A stretch of DNA of 64,000 nt from Trochalopteron elliotii (taxonomy: Eukaryota; Chordata; Aves; Passeriformes; Leiothrichidae): assembly GCA_024734555.1 (NCBI GenBank), contig JANPWX010000449.1, forward strand, positions 1,002,210 to 1,066,209. The letters run 5' to 3'. The notes beneath the pieces are model-generated. The model did not search any database. It was not told the DNA's origin and worked only from the letters and a program-made list of their open reading frames with translations. Positions 1-12,880 of this stretch are shown piece after piece (within the stretch, counting starts at the first letter, position 1; each line of letters opens with the position of its first letter). The position numbers and the translations under genes were made by a program.

Positions 1-1487
1 CACACAGATAAGGTGACAAAAGGGAGGAAAGAGTCACAAGACACAATCAGGATTGCAAAGAAAACGTGTTGAGCCATCTTAACCACTGGAAGGGAAAGAC
101 AACTTCAATTCTAAAAAGGAAATACTGGGTTGTAATCTACTTCCAAAGGTAGTCCTCAAATGTCACAAAAACTGTGAAAGAACGAGTTGCACATCAAAAC
201 TGAAAAAGGAATTCCACATTTGCAAACCTCAGTAAAAATTTAAATAAGAAAATAAGTTTAACTTTTTAATAATATTATATATAATATTATACAGTTAGAG
301 CTGTAGCAGAATTTGCAATCTTATTCATATCAATTAGCCACTTAGCCTCAGCCTAAAAATTATGTTTTCTATATGTCAGAGTGACTGAACACCCTGACTT
401 CACAGGCGAAAAACTTCAGACATATTACAAATTTCCATAACCAGGCAAGTTCAGAAGATAACTTTTTGTATACATGAAACTATCATAGAATGCACATAAA
501 CTACTGATTAATTTCCAAATCTTAGCTTAAAATTGGCTAATAAGCTGCCTTCAGAAAGAAACATTCATATTCTTGTCACTTAAGAACAGGTGGACTCTCT
601 GTTATTAATTATGGATGACTGAGACAACACTCACAGGATGAAAAATCATCATGGTTGTCAAAGGAATTAGCTTTGTACTCAGAGATTTTTATGCAGTTTT
701 ACTGTGTTTACATTTTACAAAGATTCTCAACCACAGCTGAGAAATGCTCAAGTTGTTACTAGAATGTACCAGTACCAACAGTTTTATACTCAGGGACTTT
801 TTTTCCTTAAAGCTTAGATATATCAACAAACCCCTTGGTTTCATAAGAGGAGCGTGCAGATAGCTTTCAAAACTCCTGACACTGAACTAGAACTCTGAAT
901 TTATAATTAACTAATCTAATAGCAGACTTAAAAGAGCCCTCTTTGGACCTTTTTTATGTCAGAGCAATTCATTGTGACAGAAGATTATTTTTATCAGCTT
1001 GGAGATTGCAAACTTTCTCTGAAAAAAGGTACTTCCAAGGACTCAGTGTTTACAAACAAGCAGAAGCTCTCAAGACAGACCATTTTGTGCATATATATAT
1101 ATTAAAAAAATATATATACATATATAAAATATATATATATACATAACAGGAAGAAAAAGTATATTCAACTGACAGGTTGAGGATTTCACTTACTCAAAGC
1201 CCCTAAAAGAAAATGGGAGCAGCTTTGCAAATTTATCTCCAAGTAAGGATTGCAGAGTCAGCTTTTTCAAGATTAAACAACTTTATAAAGAAGGACATCA
1301 CATAGTAGAGATTACATTTCAATTTCACCTGTTTGACTTCAGGTCCTTTCAGTAATTTGGCTAAATATATTTTGGCATTACTGAAAGGGGACATTATTTT
1401 ACCACAGCCAACTCACAGAAGCAAGATGTTCTCCAAAGGAGGTAACATTTTTGTATTTCTTTCGTTTTTAAGACAAAACATACATAC
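1..1487 (-). other. MTMR2: MTMR2 intron 2 (partial)
   Basis: This is AT-rich intronic sequence between exon 2 and exon 3, with exon 3 beyond the left edge. I looked on the minus strand for the start of the PH-GRAM coding sequence (the GENIKDM region) and did not find it. The only structure seen is a TA-rich simple repeat near 1.1 kb. No other gene is supported. Confidence 0.8.
1088..1144. repeat. (TA)n-rich simple repeat
   Basis: Runs of alternating T and A (atatatatat, tatatata) are broken by short A tracts. This is an ordinary intronic microsatellite. Confidence 0.85.
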
Positions 1488-1593
1488 CCTTAAATCTGGA
1501 GAGAAGTTGTCTGCTGAGGTGGAGATGGAGTCAGATGACAAAGCAGAGGCAGATTTGGTGTGAGTGGATTGGTCGGACTGCGACGTGGAAGCG
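1488..1593 (-). CDS. MTMR2: MTMR2 coding exon 2 (N-terminal Ser-rich region)
   Basis: Myotubularin-related protein 2 is a phosphatase that removes the 3-phosphate from PI3P and PI(3,5)P2 on endosomal membranes; loss in humans causes Charcot-Marie-Tooth type 4B1. This 106-bp exon encodes the serine-rich segment ahead of the PH-GRAM domain. On the minus strand it starts after a TATAG acceptor (AG at 1594-1595) and ends at AGG before a GTATGT donor (1487 downward). It holds one leading base plus 35 codons, so it begins in split-codon phase and ends on a codon boundary. The translation includes [17 protein letters not shown] and [15 protein letters not shown], which match my recollection of human residues about 27-62 with few changes. 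The Ser-Pro in NFSPDL corresponds to human Ser58, reported as a phosphorylation site that controls endosomal targeting. Exon 1 (about 26 residues) is not visible, and later exons lie off the left edge. The identification is firm; exon numbering follows the human gene. Confidence 0.93.
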
Positions 1594-4210
1594 CTATAAA
1601 GATAAACACGAGAGTGTATCAAAACAGTGCTCAAGAAAGTTCAAAAGCTGACAAGTCCAGCCACTCACAGTCATATCAGGCATTTTTCACTATTCTTACC
1701 CTTTCCACTCTCAGTTGTTTGGCCCTCTGCAGTGCTTTAAGAGAACCTGGTCAACTTGCCATTACCAGGGATTACCAAAGTATACACAACTCATTACTAA
1801 AACTCAGCTCAGACTGAGCCAACATTAACACCACCACCAGCTTGTGCTGAGGAACACACTCAGAGCCTGAAGCTGGGTGAGCAGCTGCACTGGAGCTGCA
1901 GGTTGAGATGTGTGTGGTGAGAGCCCCAGCCAAGAGCCCAGAACTGCCAACCCTCTGCACAGCCAAGGGCCTGGGGACCTGTTGCCTTGCCAGGTGACTG
2001 GACACAGAGACACAGCAGGAGCCAATGACCCCAGACCTTCCTGCATTTAGACTGCCAGGGGATCAAAGCACAGGGTTTCCTTTGTTTGGGGTTCCTCCTT
2101 GAAGACACCAGCTCAAGCTGCTATTTTGCCAATTAGTTATTGTACCATGATTAAATTATTTGAAGGACTAGGATGTCTAAGATTCTGCTATGGAAACCTG
2201 GTCTGCCTGTGAGTGTGGGGTGTGCAGCTGCAAAGGGGCTTTGGTGCCAGCTCAGGTGGTGAGAGAGTGACTGTCAGACTGGCTCCTGGATGGTTGGATG
2301 GGGAAGTTTCCTCAGCACTGGATCAAATCCTAAATTACAGAAACTAAGGGCCTCCATTTCAGCCTTTCAGATGGGAGATATTAGTGCGCTGCAAGGGGAT
2401 GAAAACAGACAGGCTCCTGAACGCACGCCAGCACAGCTCCAACCACAGCTGTACAGTGGTGGAAGAAATTCAGAATTAAAACTCTCTTCATCACACACAA
2501 CTTTTCTTCTTCAAGGATATGTACATACAAAGCTGAACAGAATTAAAAAGACTCTCCCAGCATATGTCCCTGGTGATATAAAAAGTGATTCGCTAAATAA
2601 CGAAGCAAAACAAAAATTTTCCTTTTCTAGACAGTTTTCCTAATATAGCTGTAAACAATTAAAATAAGCTTATATTTTACAGCATTTTTATGCTGCAACC
2701 TCTCCTAGAACCCTAGTTGCTTAAAATTAGCATTTGATACTAAGGCTTTTAAAACCCCAGATGGCTGTAAAGAAAGGTCCTGTGTGGACAACAACGTTAT
2801 TCCCTGAAGTCACTGTACAGCAATAAATGCTACCAGTGCCAATTAATTCCCACACTCTTATTGACCCCAGAAAGGTTTCAGCTGGGTGTAAAGACACTCC
2901 TAAGGACCAGCTATCAGACTTGGAAACCTAGCCTTGGCTGAAGCAGAATACCAGCAGAAGTATTACTGTTACTACTTATATTAATTAGACATGTGACAAC
3001 CTAGAAATAGCTGTATCTGAGCTTCCAAAGGGCCTGGAGATTTGGTAATTGTCTGAAAATTGTTTTGCTGCTGATAAACAGCCACCAAAAGGCCAAAATG
3101 TTCCATTTTTATTTCTATTCTCTGGAGTTTGGCAAAGTATTGCACAGGGAGTATTAAAAACAAAAAGGACTACAGAAAAATTGGGCTCTTGCTGGGAGTT
3201 AGTCCTGTCTGTTCAAGAATTAAAGAGCACTGGCACTGCTTTCATCCTGTGAAGTAGAAACTTCAAAATGGAACCTTTAGGAACAGTAAAAAGTTATTTA
3301 AAATAAATGACACTGGTCTGCCAGTTGATTAGCACAATTCTACTGAATGCACTTCTTGTACAAGGTTCAACAGCCAATCACTCAGCTTTCCAACCTGCTC
3401 AACTCCTGCAGTGTTGCCAGGTAAACTCACATAATTCCGGACAGCCAGTGGCACTTGTGCCACAGCCACCCTACAGTCCCTGTTCAGGCAGAAAATTATC
3501 TTACACTAAAACGGCAAGAACTGAATATGCAAAACTTCCCATTCTTGTGAATGAAAAGGCCACATACAAGCACTGTATTTATGTATAGTTTCACATTACA
3601 ACAAAATTGATATAAAGTGTCTGCTGCTGATGAGGGGCTGCTCACATCCCCCCCTCCTCTCAACCCAGACTGCATATTGCTGCCATCTCCATTGTGCTGG
3701 ACGGGCATCATGGGATGCACAGTTCAATCTGCTGATCTGATGGGGCAGTAAACTATTAATAAACATGAAGAGAGTCTTCTGTTGGGTAACAAGGCTGATT
3801 GGATTCATTACATGGCTATATAAATCATCAGATGCAGCACACAGGGAAGGAATCTGTATCTGGAGATGATGAAGAAGGCTGAGAACACTTTGCGCACAGC
3901 AGCCTGCAGGCATGCTAAATTAGGCTTAGCACTAAACCACATTTTTACATTACTTTACTTAAACGAGCTCAGACCCTTTATGTGTTCCCTTGAAACTTAC
4001 TTCAGCCTGGTTTCTGCACGGTCAGTCCTCATTTTCCAAGTGTTCACCCTCGTGTTTGCACTTGTTTAATTAACTTGATTTTTAAAAGCACGTTAAAAAA
4101 AGAAGAAACACTTAATTTAATCATTCCACAGAGCAGCACCTTTTTACTGTACAGCAACCAATAAGGATATGGTACTTACAGTGTACTTTAAGGTACTCAG
4201 AGGTACTTAC

Positions 4211-4312
4211 AGTTATCAATGAAGAGCAAGCAGATACTGTAGATGCCTTCATCGTTGGGTGACAAGCCTGACTCCTGTCCCTGAGTCCTCGCCGTGCCTT
4301 CTCCCACACCGG
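4211..4312 (-). other. possible alternative 5' cassette exon of MTMR2
   Basis: This locally GC-rich segment in AT-rich intron 1 ends on the minus strand at AACT followed by GTAAGTACC, a near-consensus splice donor (GT at 4210-4209). A plausible but weaker acceptor AG lies at 4314-4313 after a pyrimidine-containing stretch. A second copy of the same donor 12-mer lies 31 bp further on (4171-4182). Mammalian MTMR2 is known to have transcript variants with extra 5' exons that lead to use of a downstream start codon, which makes such an exon plausible here. No transcript evidence is available and the upstream boundary is a guess. Confidence 0.2.
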
Positions 4313-7300
4313 CTCCAGCCGGGGGAGCCAGAGGCTCAGGGTAAGCCTCCAGCAGCTATGCCTTCTAAGCTCCCTCCCCTTTCAGGGCCCACACTTTCGT
4401 GTATTTAAATGCATTTCAAAGGTCAGCAACTCCGCTGAGTTTACAAATCCTTTAGCACAGGTCTAAGTACCTAAGGCAGGGCACACCAGCAGCTAACCTG
4501 GCCCTGTACCCCATGCAGGACAGCTTACTTAACCAAGCAACCACTGCAAAATCACAGTAACCTATTGATAGAAGCATTTGCATCAAAAATTTAACATAAT
4601 TTAGAGACAGAAAAGGGAGCTGGAAAGACTAGACAGGTTTAGTGGAGCGTGCTAGTCTCTCTGCCTCAAAGCTAGGACAAACCATACCCAAACAGCTCCC
4701 AAGAGCTGTCTGTCTAACCTGCTCTGAACAGCTTCCAAGGGGGTAGAGTACTAACAAAAGAACCAGTATTTCACCAGTTTTTCTGCTGACGCAACTTGTC
4801 TGCCTGGGTATATTCCCAGTGACTGCTTAATACAGAAGCAGCGATTATCTAATCATTGTAGACCAAAGATTTTTATGAAATTGTTAATTAATTTCACTTT
4901 GCCAAACTAAGATGCAAGCAGTTTTATGCAGGGGAAAAAGGAAAAGGGGGGAGAACCATAATCCACAGCATGTCTGAGCTATGAAAGTGTTTGTGTTTGT
5001 TGATCAGGCTTGGCTTCAAGTGGCTATTAAAGAAGGACAGCATTTGCATTTTAGAAGTGGATTTTCAAAAGCTCTCCACACCAATGTCCCGGTGCTCCTG
5101 CAGAAACCACCAGTGAAGCCTCCCTCCAGTGACAGCAGTGGGAGCTTTTGGGAAGCAACGCCTGCAGACACAGTGAACAATATCCCTGGATTATGCAGCT
5201 CAGCACGGTATGCTTAGGCTGCATATGTCTGGCTCGCTACCTCTGTTCTCCTCATGTGGCATTTCCAGGGAGCTGAGATGGAAGGAAGGAGCAGACAGCA
5301 GAAAGGCCACTGGTTTGCAGCTCCCTCCTCTTATCATTGTCAGGCAGCTGCAGCTCCACTGCTTAGCAAACTAATTAATCTGATGTCCCCACATGAACAT
5401 GAGAAGTTTATTAGTTTCAGTGGTTTAGTCAATCTTAGCTCCCCTTTGCTGCCAATACAACAGCAAAGATCCTCAAACCACACAGTTTCATATGGGGGAG
5501 AGCAGGACAGCATCCTGGGACCGGCACGCAAACTCCGAGTGAGGACACCAGAGCTCCCTCCATGCTTTGCCACCAGCCCTTCTGCATCATCTCAGGCAAA
5601 TCATTTACTCGTGCTTCTGTCACAGCTTCTGCACATTATCCCAGCTTTTGCCAATGTAAAGTTAAAGCTGTCTCGTGCAGTACTTTTGGCAGCCTGACGG
5701 GTATGTCTGGCAACAGTTTAATATGCTGAGGACCCCACTGAGGACATTCTGTTCTCACAGGGACAAACCCCCAACAGCTGCATTTCACCAGTAAGGCAAC
5801 ACAGAGCAGACCTGAGGAATGACCAGGGCATGACAGGCACATGTAAGTGCTGGGCTGGGGGGCACCTGACAAACATCTGAGAACACAGGTAGGTTTGGAC
5901 AGATCTCAGCCAGGGTTAAAAATCACAAGAACTGTGCCAGTCACTGCTAGCTGCAATACTAATTAAACATGCAAAATTACGGTATTGTCTCTGAACCTCA
6001 TTAGGAGTTTGGGAAACAACATATACTCAGATTCACAAAATACTTTGAGCTCTGCCTACAGGAAAATAAGTGAGCTCCTGTGAGGAACCAGGGAAGACCA
6101 AAGACCTCCTGGAGCTTTTCTCTTCCCCATGCTTCAGACCCAGGCAGCTCTTCATTGTCCTTGTTGATGGATGTCCATGTCAAGTACAAAAAGGAGACCC
6201 CCTTCAACAGGTCAAAAGCACCTTCAGGGAAAGCAGATTACTCCTGCAACTGCCATCCTTTTTTACTCCTCTCCTCATTCCTACCTCACAAAGAAGCAGG
6301 AAACAGGTCTAGGATGCAACTAACACTGATCTGTGTCTTTCATCTTGGTAATTATTTTCATTATTTAAATGTTTTTCTTTATAGCCAGATTTTGAATGAT
6401 AAATGAGTCCAAATGTAAGCTGTCGGCACAATGGTCCTACACAAGGTCTGCATGCAGTAGTAACCCTTTGGCTATATGGAATACATACATGCAACTAATA
6501 AGAGTATTACACTGGAAACCAAGTACAGTGACTCAACTCCTGATAAAGTGTTCATTGTTATCATTAGGACTATTCCACAATATGCCAGATAGTTTTCAAA
6601 CGTAATTCAGACTCCGACAGATGCCCTCCGGTGGTTCCTGTTCAGGCAATTGAAAGGTATTACTGCACCCATAAGAGAATTGAAGGTGTGCCAGCATGCT
6701 GAGCTTAAACCATCAACAAAGATGGAAGGAAGCTGCGAAGAGAAGTGTCTGTGATGCACAAACTTGACCTGTTAAACTATGAACATGCAGGCAAAATATT
6801 TTGGGTGAAATTGGTGATAAAGTCTTAAGCCACTTCAAAAAGTATCATTAAATGGCATTTGCCATTAATGACAGAAGGCAATCTCCCTGCAATGTAAAAA
6901 ATGTGATGTGTAAGAAAGCCCAGGAAGAGCAACAAAACTCCTAGTTGCCATTTATTCTGGCAACTGTTACACTAAGAGTTTGACTAAGAAGTTCTTTCTG
7001 TAGAGAAGCAACAGTTTTTCCTGGAAGTAGAAAGCACAAGTACAAGCATCTGAAGAGGGAGATGTGACCTTGCAAGGATCTGAGCATAAGAGTGAACCCA
7101 AGTCAGGTAGAAGATAAGCACAAAGATGCAAAGAAACTGCCAGAATCAAACCATGAAGCCCTGAAGCTTTAACCTGATGCAGACAAATGCACCATTTCTG
7201 CAGGACTGAGCTCTCCTACCTGTATCCTTACCCCTGTTGTCGGGAACTTAATACAACATTCTTCACACTCCAAATCGAGGACATTTTACTTTGCTGCCTC

Positions 7301-7709
7301 CACACTCCAGAGAAAAGAAAAACTCCTACAGATCTCTATGAAAAGCCTTCTGTGAACATCAGGCCTAGGGATGACCACTCCATACAACCTCCTCTCTTAG
7401 GTGTGACTCAAGAAAAAAGTCACAACAGCCAATTTCATGTATCACTTAAAACCAAGCAACAATTTCTGGCAAAATCTTAGAAGTCACGAAATGAATATGA
7501 GCTGTGATCTGGCTAAATCATCTCAGCCTGTAATTACTGAGAATGGTCATTTCTGAGCAAGCTCTTAGAAGTGTGCCTTGTTCTATTCAGCAAAAACATA
7601 AAGTATACCAATAGTCACTCTACTATACTTCTGATCAGCAAGAACATAAATTAAATATACACCTTACCAAAGACAAGTAAATCCTATGGAGAAAGAGACT
7701 GGGTATGAT

Positions 7710-7906
7710 GACGGTGGTAAGACACTGGCACAGGTTGCCCAGACGAAGTTGTGGATGTTGCATTCCTGGAAGTGTGCAAGGCCAGGTTGGTCAGGGCTCT
7801 GAGCAACCTGGTCTAGTAGAAGATGTCTCTGCCCATGGTAGGGGGGTTGTAAATAGACGATCTTTAAGGTGCCTTTCAACCCAAACCATTCTATCATTCT
7901 ATGACA
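7710..7906 (+). mobile_element. CR1 LINE, 3' end
   Basis: This is the classic avian CR1 tail: 'caggttgccc', 'gcaaggccaggttgg', 'gagcaacctggtctag', 'gatctttaaggtgcc', then 'aaccattctatcattctatg' as the 3' terminal repeat. The plus orientation is antisense to MTMR2. The copy is 5' truncated, as most CR1 insertions are. Confidence 0.92.
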
Positions 7907-7964
7907 CTGGTTCAGACTGAAAAGTTAAAAAGAGACTTCTGTCTTGCTTCAAAATAAGATACTG

Positions 7965-8046
7965 TCTAAAAAATAAACAAACAACCAAAACAAAATAAAC
8001 AAAAAAACCCAAAAAACAACAGAGACCATAAAAAAGAAGAAGAAAA
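7965..8046 (+). repeat. A-rich low-complexity tract
   Basis: A-rich sequence with repeated AAAC/AAAT motifs starts about 60 bases past the end of the CR1 copy. No coding or RNA signal is seen. Confidence 0.6.
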
Positions 8047-8374
8047 TATTAAGTTCTGATCTGTAAAGTTCTCCTCCTAAATCCAGGAGCAGGAATATGC
8101 ATATGAACTTAACACCCAGAACTCTACAAAAAAAATTATGGAACAGAATTTCTCTCTGGAAAATAAGCCCACTTTGAGTTACAGTACATGCACAGGGCTT
8201 GAGGACACCTATTTTTTGTACCAGTGTCTTAAAATACTAACCCAGCTTCCTCCTATAAGTAACACAACCAAAATCAGTAGTCAGCAATGATAAAGCCACG
8301 TTTCCAGCACCTTCTTTATGAATATTCTCTTCCTGTCAGTACAACAAGCAGCTGCTTCATTTCTCACAGAGATG

Positions 8375-8401
8375 TGCCAATTACTCAGACACTAATTGGC
8401 A
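8375..8401. promoter_or_regulatory. perfect 9-bp inverted repeat (TGCCAATTA / TAATTGGCA)
   Basis: Arms at 8375-8383 and 8393-8401 are exact reverse complements separated by nine bases. Each arm contains an ATTA/TAAT homeodomain-type core and a CCAAT/TTGGC element. It could be a paired protein-binding site in the first intron of MTMR2, or chance. No functional data are available. Confidence 0.2.
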
Positions 8402-11400
8402 TGAGCTGCTCACACCATATCTTCTGTATCAAACAGAGTATTTTGTTTCAATAGTCATTGAACTGACACAGCAAACAGGTGACAAAATGCACCACTGAGC
8501 AATACAGTTTCAGACGCAGAGGTCATAAATGAGAAAAACACTGTAGAGGGCAAATTTCCATTTCCTCTCTTCCTGTTTTTTGAAAAGTTTCTCATTATGT
8601 ACATTCCTAAAAATTAATCAAGGTGAAAACCACAAATTAATGACGATGAGTGGCAAATACAATTTAATTTGGAAGCTTTAGATGCCAAGAGAGCTGGGTC
8701 CAATTGATTTGAATTTAAAGCAGGGCTGTGAATAGAAGAAGCACTTGGGCAGTTCTCTAACAAGTATAATGCCTCAGAGGTAGTGAGCGCTCCCCGCTCA
8801 CGTCCCAAACTCAGAGTGACAACACTCCCTCCTCAATACTTCCAACACTCCTGTTTCTTCAAGAGAAGAAAAAGGTAATAGTGAAAAACCTCCTGGGTCA
8901 CATCAGAGCAGAGGGAGACAAACTGGCGCTTGTTCCCCATGAATATGACTCTGTCCTAGTCAGTACTGGCTGAACTAGCCTGGGACACCCAGATGTTGCC
9001 CACATCAGACTCTCCCATTTGCAGCAGCTCTCTGTGGATCTGTGCTAAGTGGTCCCCACAGTCCTTATCTGTGTATACACACATACTCCTAAGGGTCCTC
9101 ACAAGTTCCTCATACACTGCTCTCCAGGCAAGCACTTGAAAGCTCAGCTGGCATCCTGCCAGAACCAGGGCCTTGCAGCAGGAGCTGGGCACTCTGTGCT
9201 GGTTTCCACTCTGCCATGGGGCCAGAACAGGCTCTGCTGCTGTAAATTAAGTTTTAGCATTTTAACACCACCCCTCCCAGGACAGGAATCCCACACTGAC
9301 TAGCACCATGTGAGCCCATTATAACAGGCAAGCCTTTCCCAAAGCGATTTCACTGACAGACAAAGCAGTGGTATCTCCAGTGAGCAGTGACTGAATCTTA
9401 ATTCTTCACAGCAAAAATAGAAAGTCAAAACAGACTAACTCTACCTAGGCAACAAATGCCACAGGAAACTACCTACTGCATATATAAGATGCAGCCTTAC
9501 CCCTCCCTCTGAGCACCCAGTACCATCTTTTGAGGCACATGCAGGACAGACACCTGTAAGTTTCAGGTGAATTGACTGGAACTCACAATTTTTCTAAATA
9601 TTTAAAGATCCCAGTTTAACCTCTGCTTGACCTGTGACAACCTAAGAGGGGAAGAACTAAAAGCCATAAAAAACCACACTTTTGAAGGAAAGAAAAGCAT
9701 GGACTGCCAGACTGCCTCTGGAAATCAGACTCTTATATTATATAATAATGTACTCTTGCTATTCAAAAGGGCCATCAATGTCAAAGTTTACCATCACCTA
9801 AAAGAGAAGCCATTTTAACAAACAAATCATGGTGCATGTATGTGACAGACCTAAAATAGCCCCCCCATGCCACTTGCCTGAATGAAAGTCACTTCTGCTG
9901 CCAAGCAAAGCCAGGTCTCAGTCTGACTTCAGTGTTCCAAGGGAGGAAAATGACATTTTTTAAAAGTTGATCCTTCCAAGTAGCATCCTGAGCTGAATAT
10001 ACAGTACATCTTTTCCCATGAGCCATAAAGAGAATGTCCTATATTTTGACCGTGAACAAGCTTTTCTAGGAACGCAAATTTTGCTCTCAGTAGTTACACA
10101 ATGGACTACAGTGTCACAAGCACCGTTCGTGCTCCATTAGTCATTCTTTTATTATTTTTTTAAACTGAAATTCACAAAAGGCCTACAGTGTGTGTAGGGC
10201 ACTTGTTAAACAATAGGCTGATTGTTTAAAATATTTGCAAGATTACAAGAAAAAAGACCAACGCCCAAAGACAAAACAATTCGCATCATGTAATTAATAA
10301 CAGCAAGGAGCCCACAGCATCATGCTCTCGTGAGTCAACAATCCAGAAGGTAAAAAACAGGAAGAACAGGAGCTATGAGACCCCTGAACCAATATTCTCT
10401 GATCAGCACAAGAAAGATAACTACAAAATGATCTGTATTCATGAGAGGAACAAAAGGGAAGTTCAGTTTCTAACAAGCTCCCAGCTGGCATGGGATGATG
10501 CTCAGCTACAAGAGAAAAGAAGAAAAAAAAATTCAAGAAGTTGTTAGACTTCCACAGAGAACTGACACTTTGACTCTGCTCCACCAATTTAATTTCAGCC
10601 CCTACCAGAGAGCGCAAAGTTAGTTCCTACCTTCTGAAAACAGGCTGATAATCCAGTATTTTGGTCTGATTCCAGTTCCTAATGGAAATGTTTGGATTGC
10701 AAAATCCACCCCAGCACAAGCATTTTGCTTGCAGCATTAGGAGTTTGGGCAGGGAGTGGTGGGCAAGGCAAGCATCCCACCTTCCCAGGAGACACACAAT
10801 GGAAAGGCAGCCCTGTCCATCTAGATCTGCCCTAGGCCTTGGGAGGAAGGTTTGACAGACCTCCTAGGGATGGTGCACACATCTGGATCTGTGCTCCAAA
10901 GCTTAGGGGTTTCCAATAACCAGCACAGACCCTTAGCATTGAAGATAAGACTATAAGATGCTCAGAGGCTCAAAACACAACCCTGTGTACTGCCAACACA
11001 AACAAGCTTGTCTGCTAGAACAGTGCTCCCACCTGCTCTTGTCTGTGCCTTCCTACACATTGGGTTATTGCTATGCTTTTTGGCATCTCCGGTATTGTTC
11101 AGAAGAAGCTAGAGCCTTTTTTTTTTCAAATACCAGATGCTACAGAGGGCAGGACTAAACTGGAAGTGAAGAAGATCTTGCCTGCCCTGAGAAAACTATT
11201 TCTAGGTGAAAAAAATATGGCTGAGGTGCAGACATTCCAGCACCTCAGGCTTCAGATGGCTGAAGCAGTGCTGCACAGGGACAGACAGAATGCCATCAGG
11301 GAAATTGACAAAAGACATCTGGCAAGAGATCTCCTGGGCAGTGATGAATCAGCACATGTCCTGATCTTCAGCTTTTCCCCCCAGACAGCCCAGGCAGCCG

Positions 11401-11792
11401 CCTCAGCCAAGGGAATCTCCATGCTGCATGACTGCTCTGCCAAAACGGGAACTCACAAATCCAACTTCAAGCGTCTCCTGGTGCTACAAGAACACCCATT
11501 GTCTCCTAGCCCTGCCTGTGGAAAGTGCTGATTCCAGGGCTTAGAATGTCCTGTGGCAGAGAACTGAAACACCTGGGTGGTGCTGCTATCTCCTACATCA
11601 GAGCAAACTTGGATTTCCCACTGCAGCCCATAGGAGAAAAAGCTGGCAACATCCAACTGTCTCCACAAGTACTCTGAATAAAAACAAAAGCCATGATGGA
11701 AATCCTACATACAATTCAAAATCACCCTTGCAGTTAATTGATACTTACATCTATCTTATAAACACTGACACCCTTCCTTTAAAAACTTATGA

Positions 11793-11837
11793 AGCCAGAG
11801 TAAAGTAAAAAGTAAAAAAGCCAGAGTAAAGTAAAAA
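11793..11837 (+). repeat. short tandem duplication, 26-bp period
   Basis: The string 'agccagagtaaagtaaaa' occurs at 11793 and again at 11819 with only a few bases between. This is local duplication in intronic DNA with no apparent function. Confidence 0.6.
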
Positions 11838-12723
11838 ACTATCATGATTATGATGCAAATTCAGACATTCCTATGCCAAGCTGCAAAAATTAGTCCAGAA
11901 CTGGAGAGCAAGGGGAAATAAAAAAAATGGAAACACAGAACATCAAATCTTTCGTTTGCTTGTTAATTTTTATTTTTATTTTTTGGGAAAAATCTATTAA
12001 CTTGATCAAGGAAAGAAAGAGAAACAAGAATTATATTAATAAAGTACTTACCTTAGGAAAGAAAAAAGAACTGAATAAAAAGACAGACATAACTTCTCTT
12101 TTACAATTTGTATTCTGGCAGTGCCTCAATTTCTAGTTATGAACTAAGAACCAGTTGTGTTTAGATTAATCAAATATACGTCTCAGTTTGTGTCTCAGTT
12201 TCTCTTTAGCTTCCTTCCTGTGTCCCTATTTAAGAAACACCTTAGTTAGAACATAACACATGTTGTTAAACTTTCTGATTTTCTTTAAAACACCTACTAC
12301 ACAACCCCCTCACCCCAATAAACCTAACACCCACAGGAATTAAAAATACCAGTGATCTACTAATCAATGACATTACTTGTTCCATCCTGGGAAAAATCAA
12401 AAGAAGGAGGAAAGGATGTATAAATATAGCCAATGTGGAGAGAGTCTTGAACCACCTAGCAGAACTATAACACCTTGCTAAGCTTTCACAGACACTACAC
12501 AGCCATGTGCTCTGTCACATTAAGCTCAGAAAAAAAGACTGGGAACACCTTTATTCTGTTGATTCTGTTGACAGTTCAGCCCCTGTGTGAAACTGGTCCC
12601 TAGCAAAATCTCAAGGCTCAAGTCAGACAAATATTCAATAATTTAGGGGCTTTATTTCCAGAAATTCCGCCTAAGACAAACAAGATGTTTCCAGAAACAC
12701 AGAGCACTTGTGTGAGAAGTGAA

Positions 12724-12880
12724 GACTGAGAAGGGATCTTATCAGTATCTCCAAGGTGGGTGCCAAGAGGATGGCACCAGACTCATCTTGGTAGTGCCAA
12801 GCAACAGGATGAGGAGCAACAGCCATAAACTAAAATACAAGAAGTTCCATCTCAACATGAGGAAGAACTTCTAGGGTACA
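12724..12880 (+). mobile_element. CR1 LINE internal fragment
   Basis: The sequence 'gagaagggatcttatcag', 'caagaggatggcaccagactc' and 'gaagttccatctcaacatgagg' follows the CR1 segment about 300 bases upstream of the 3' end. The 3' terminal repeat is missing, so this is a truncated copy in plus orientation. Confidence 0.85.
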
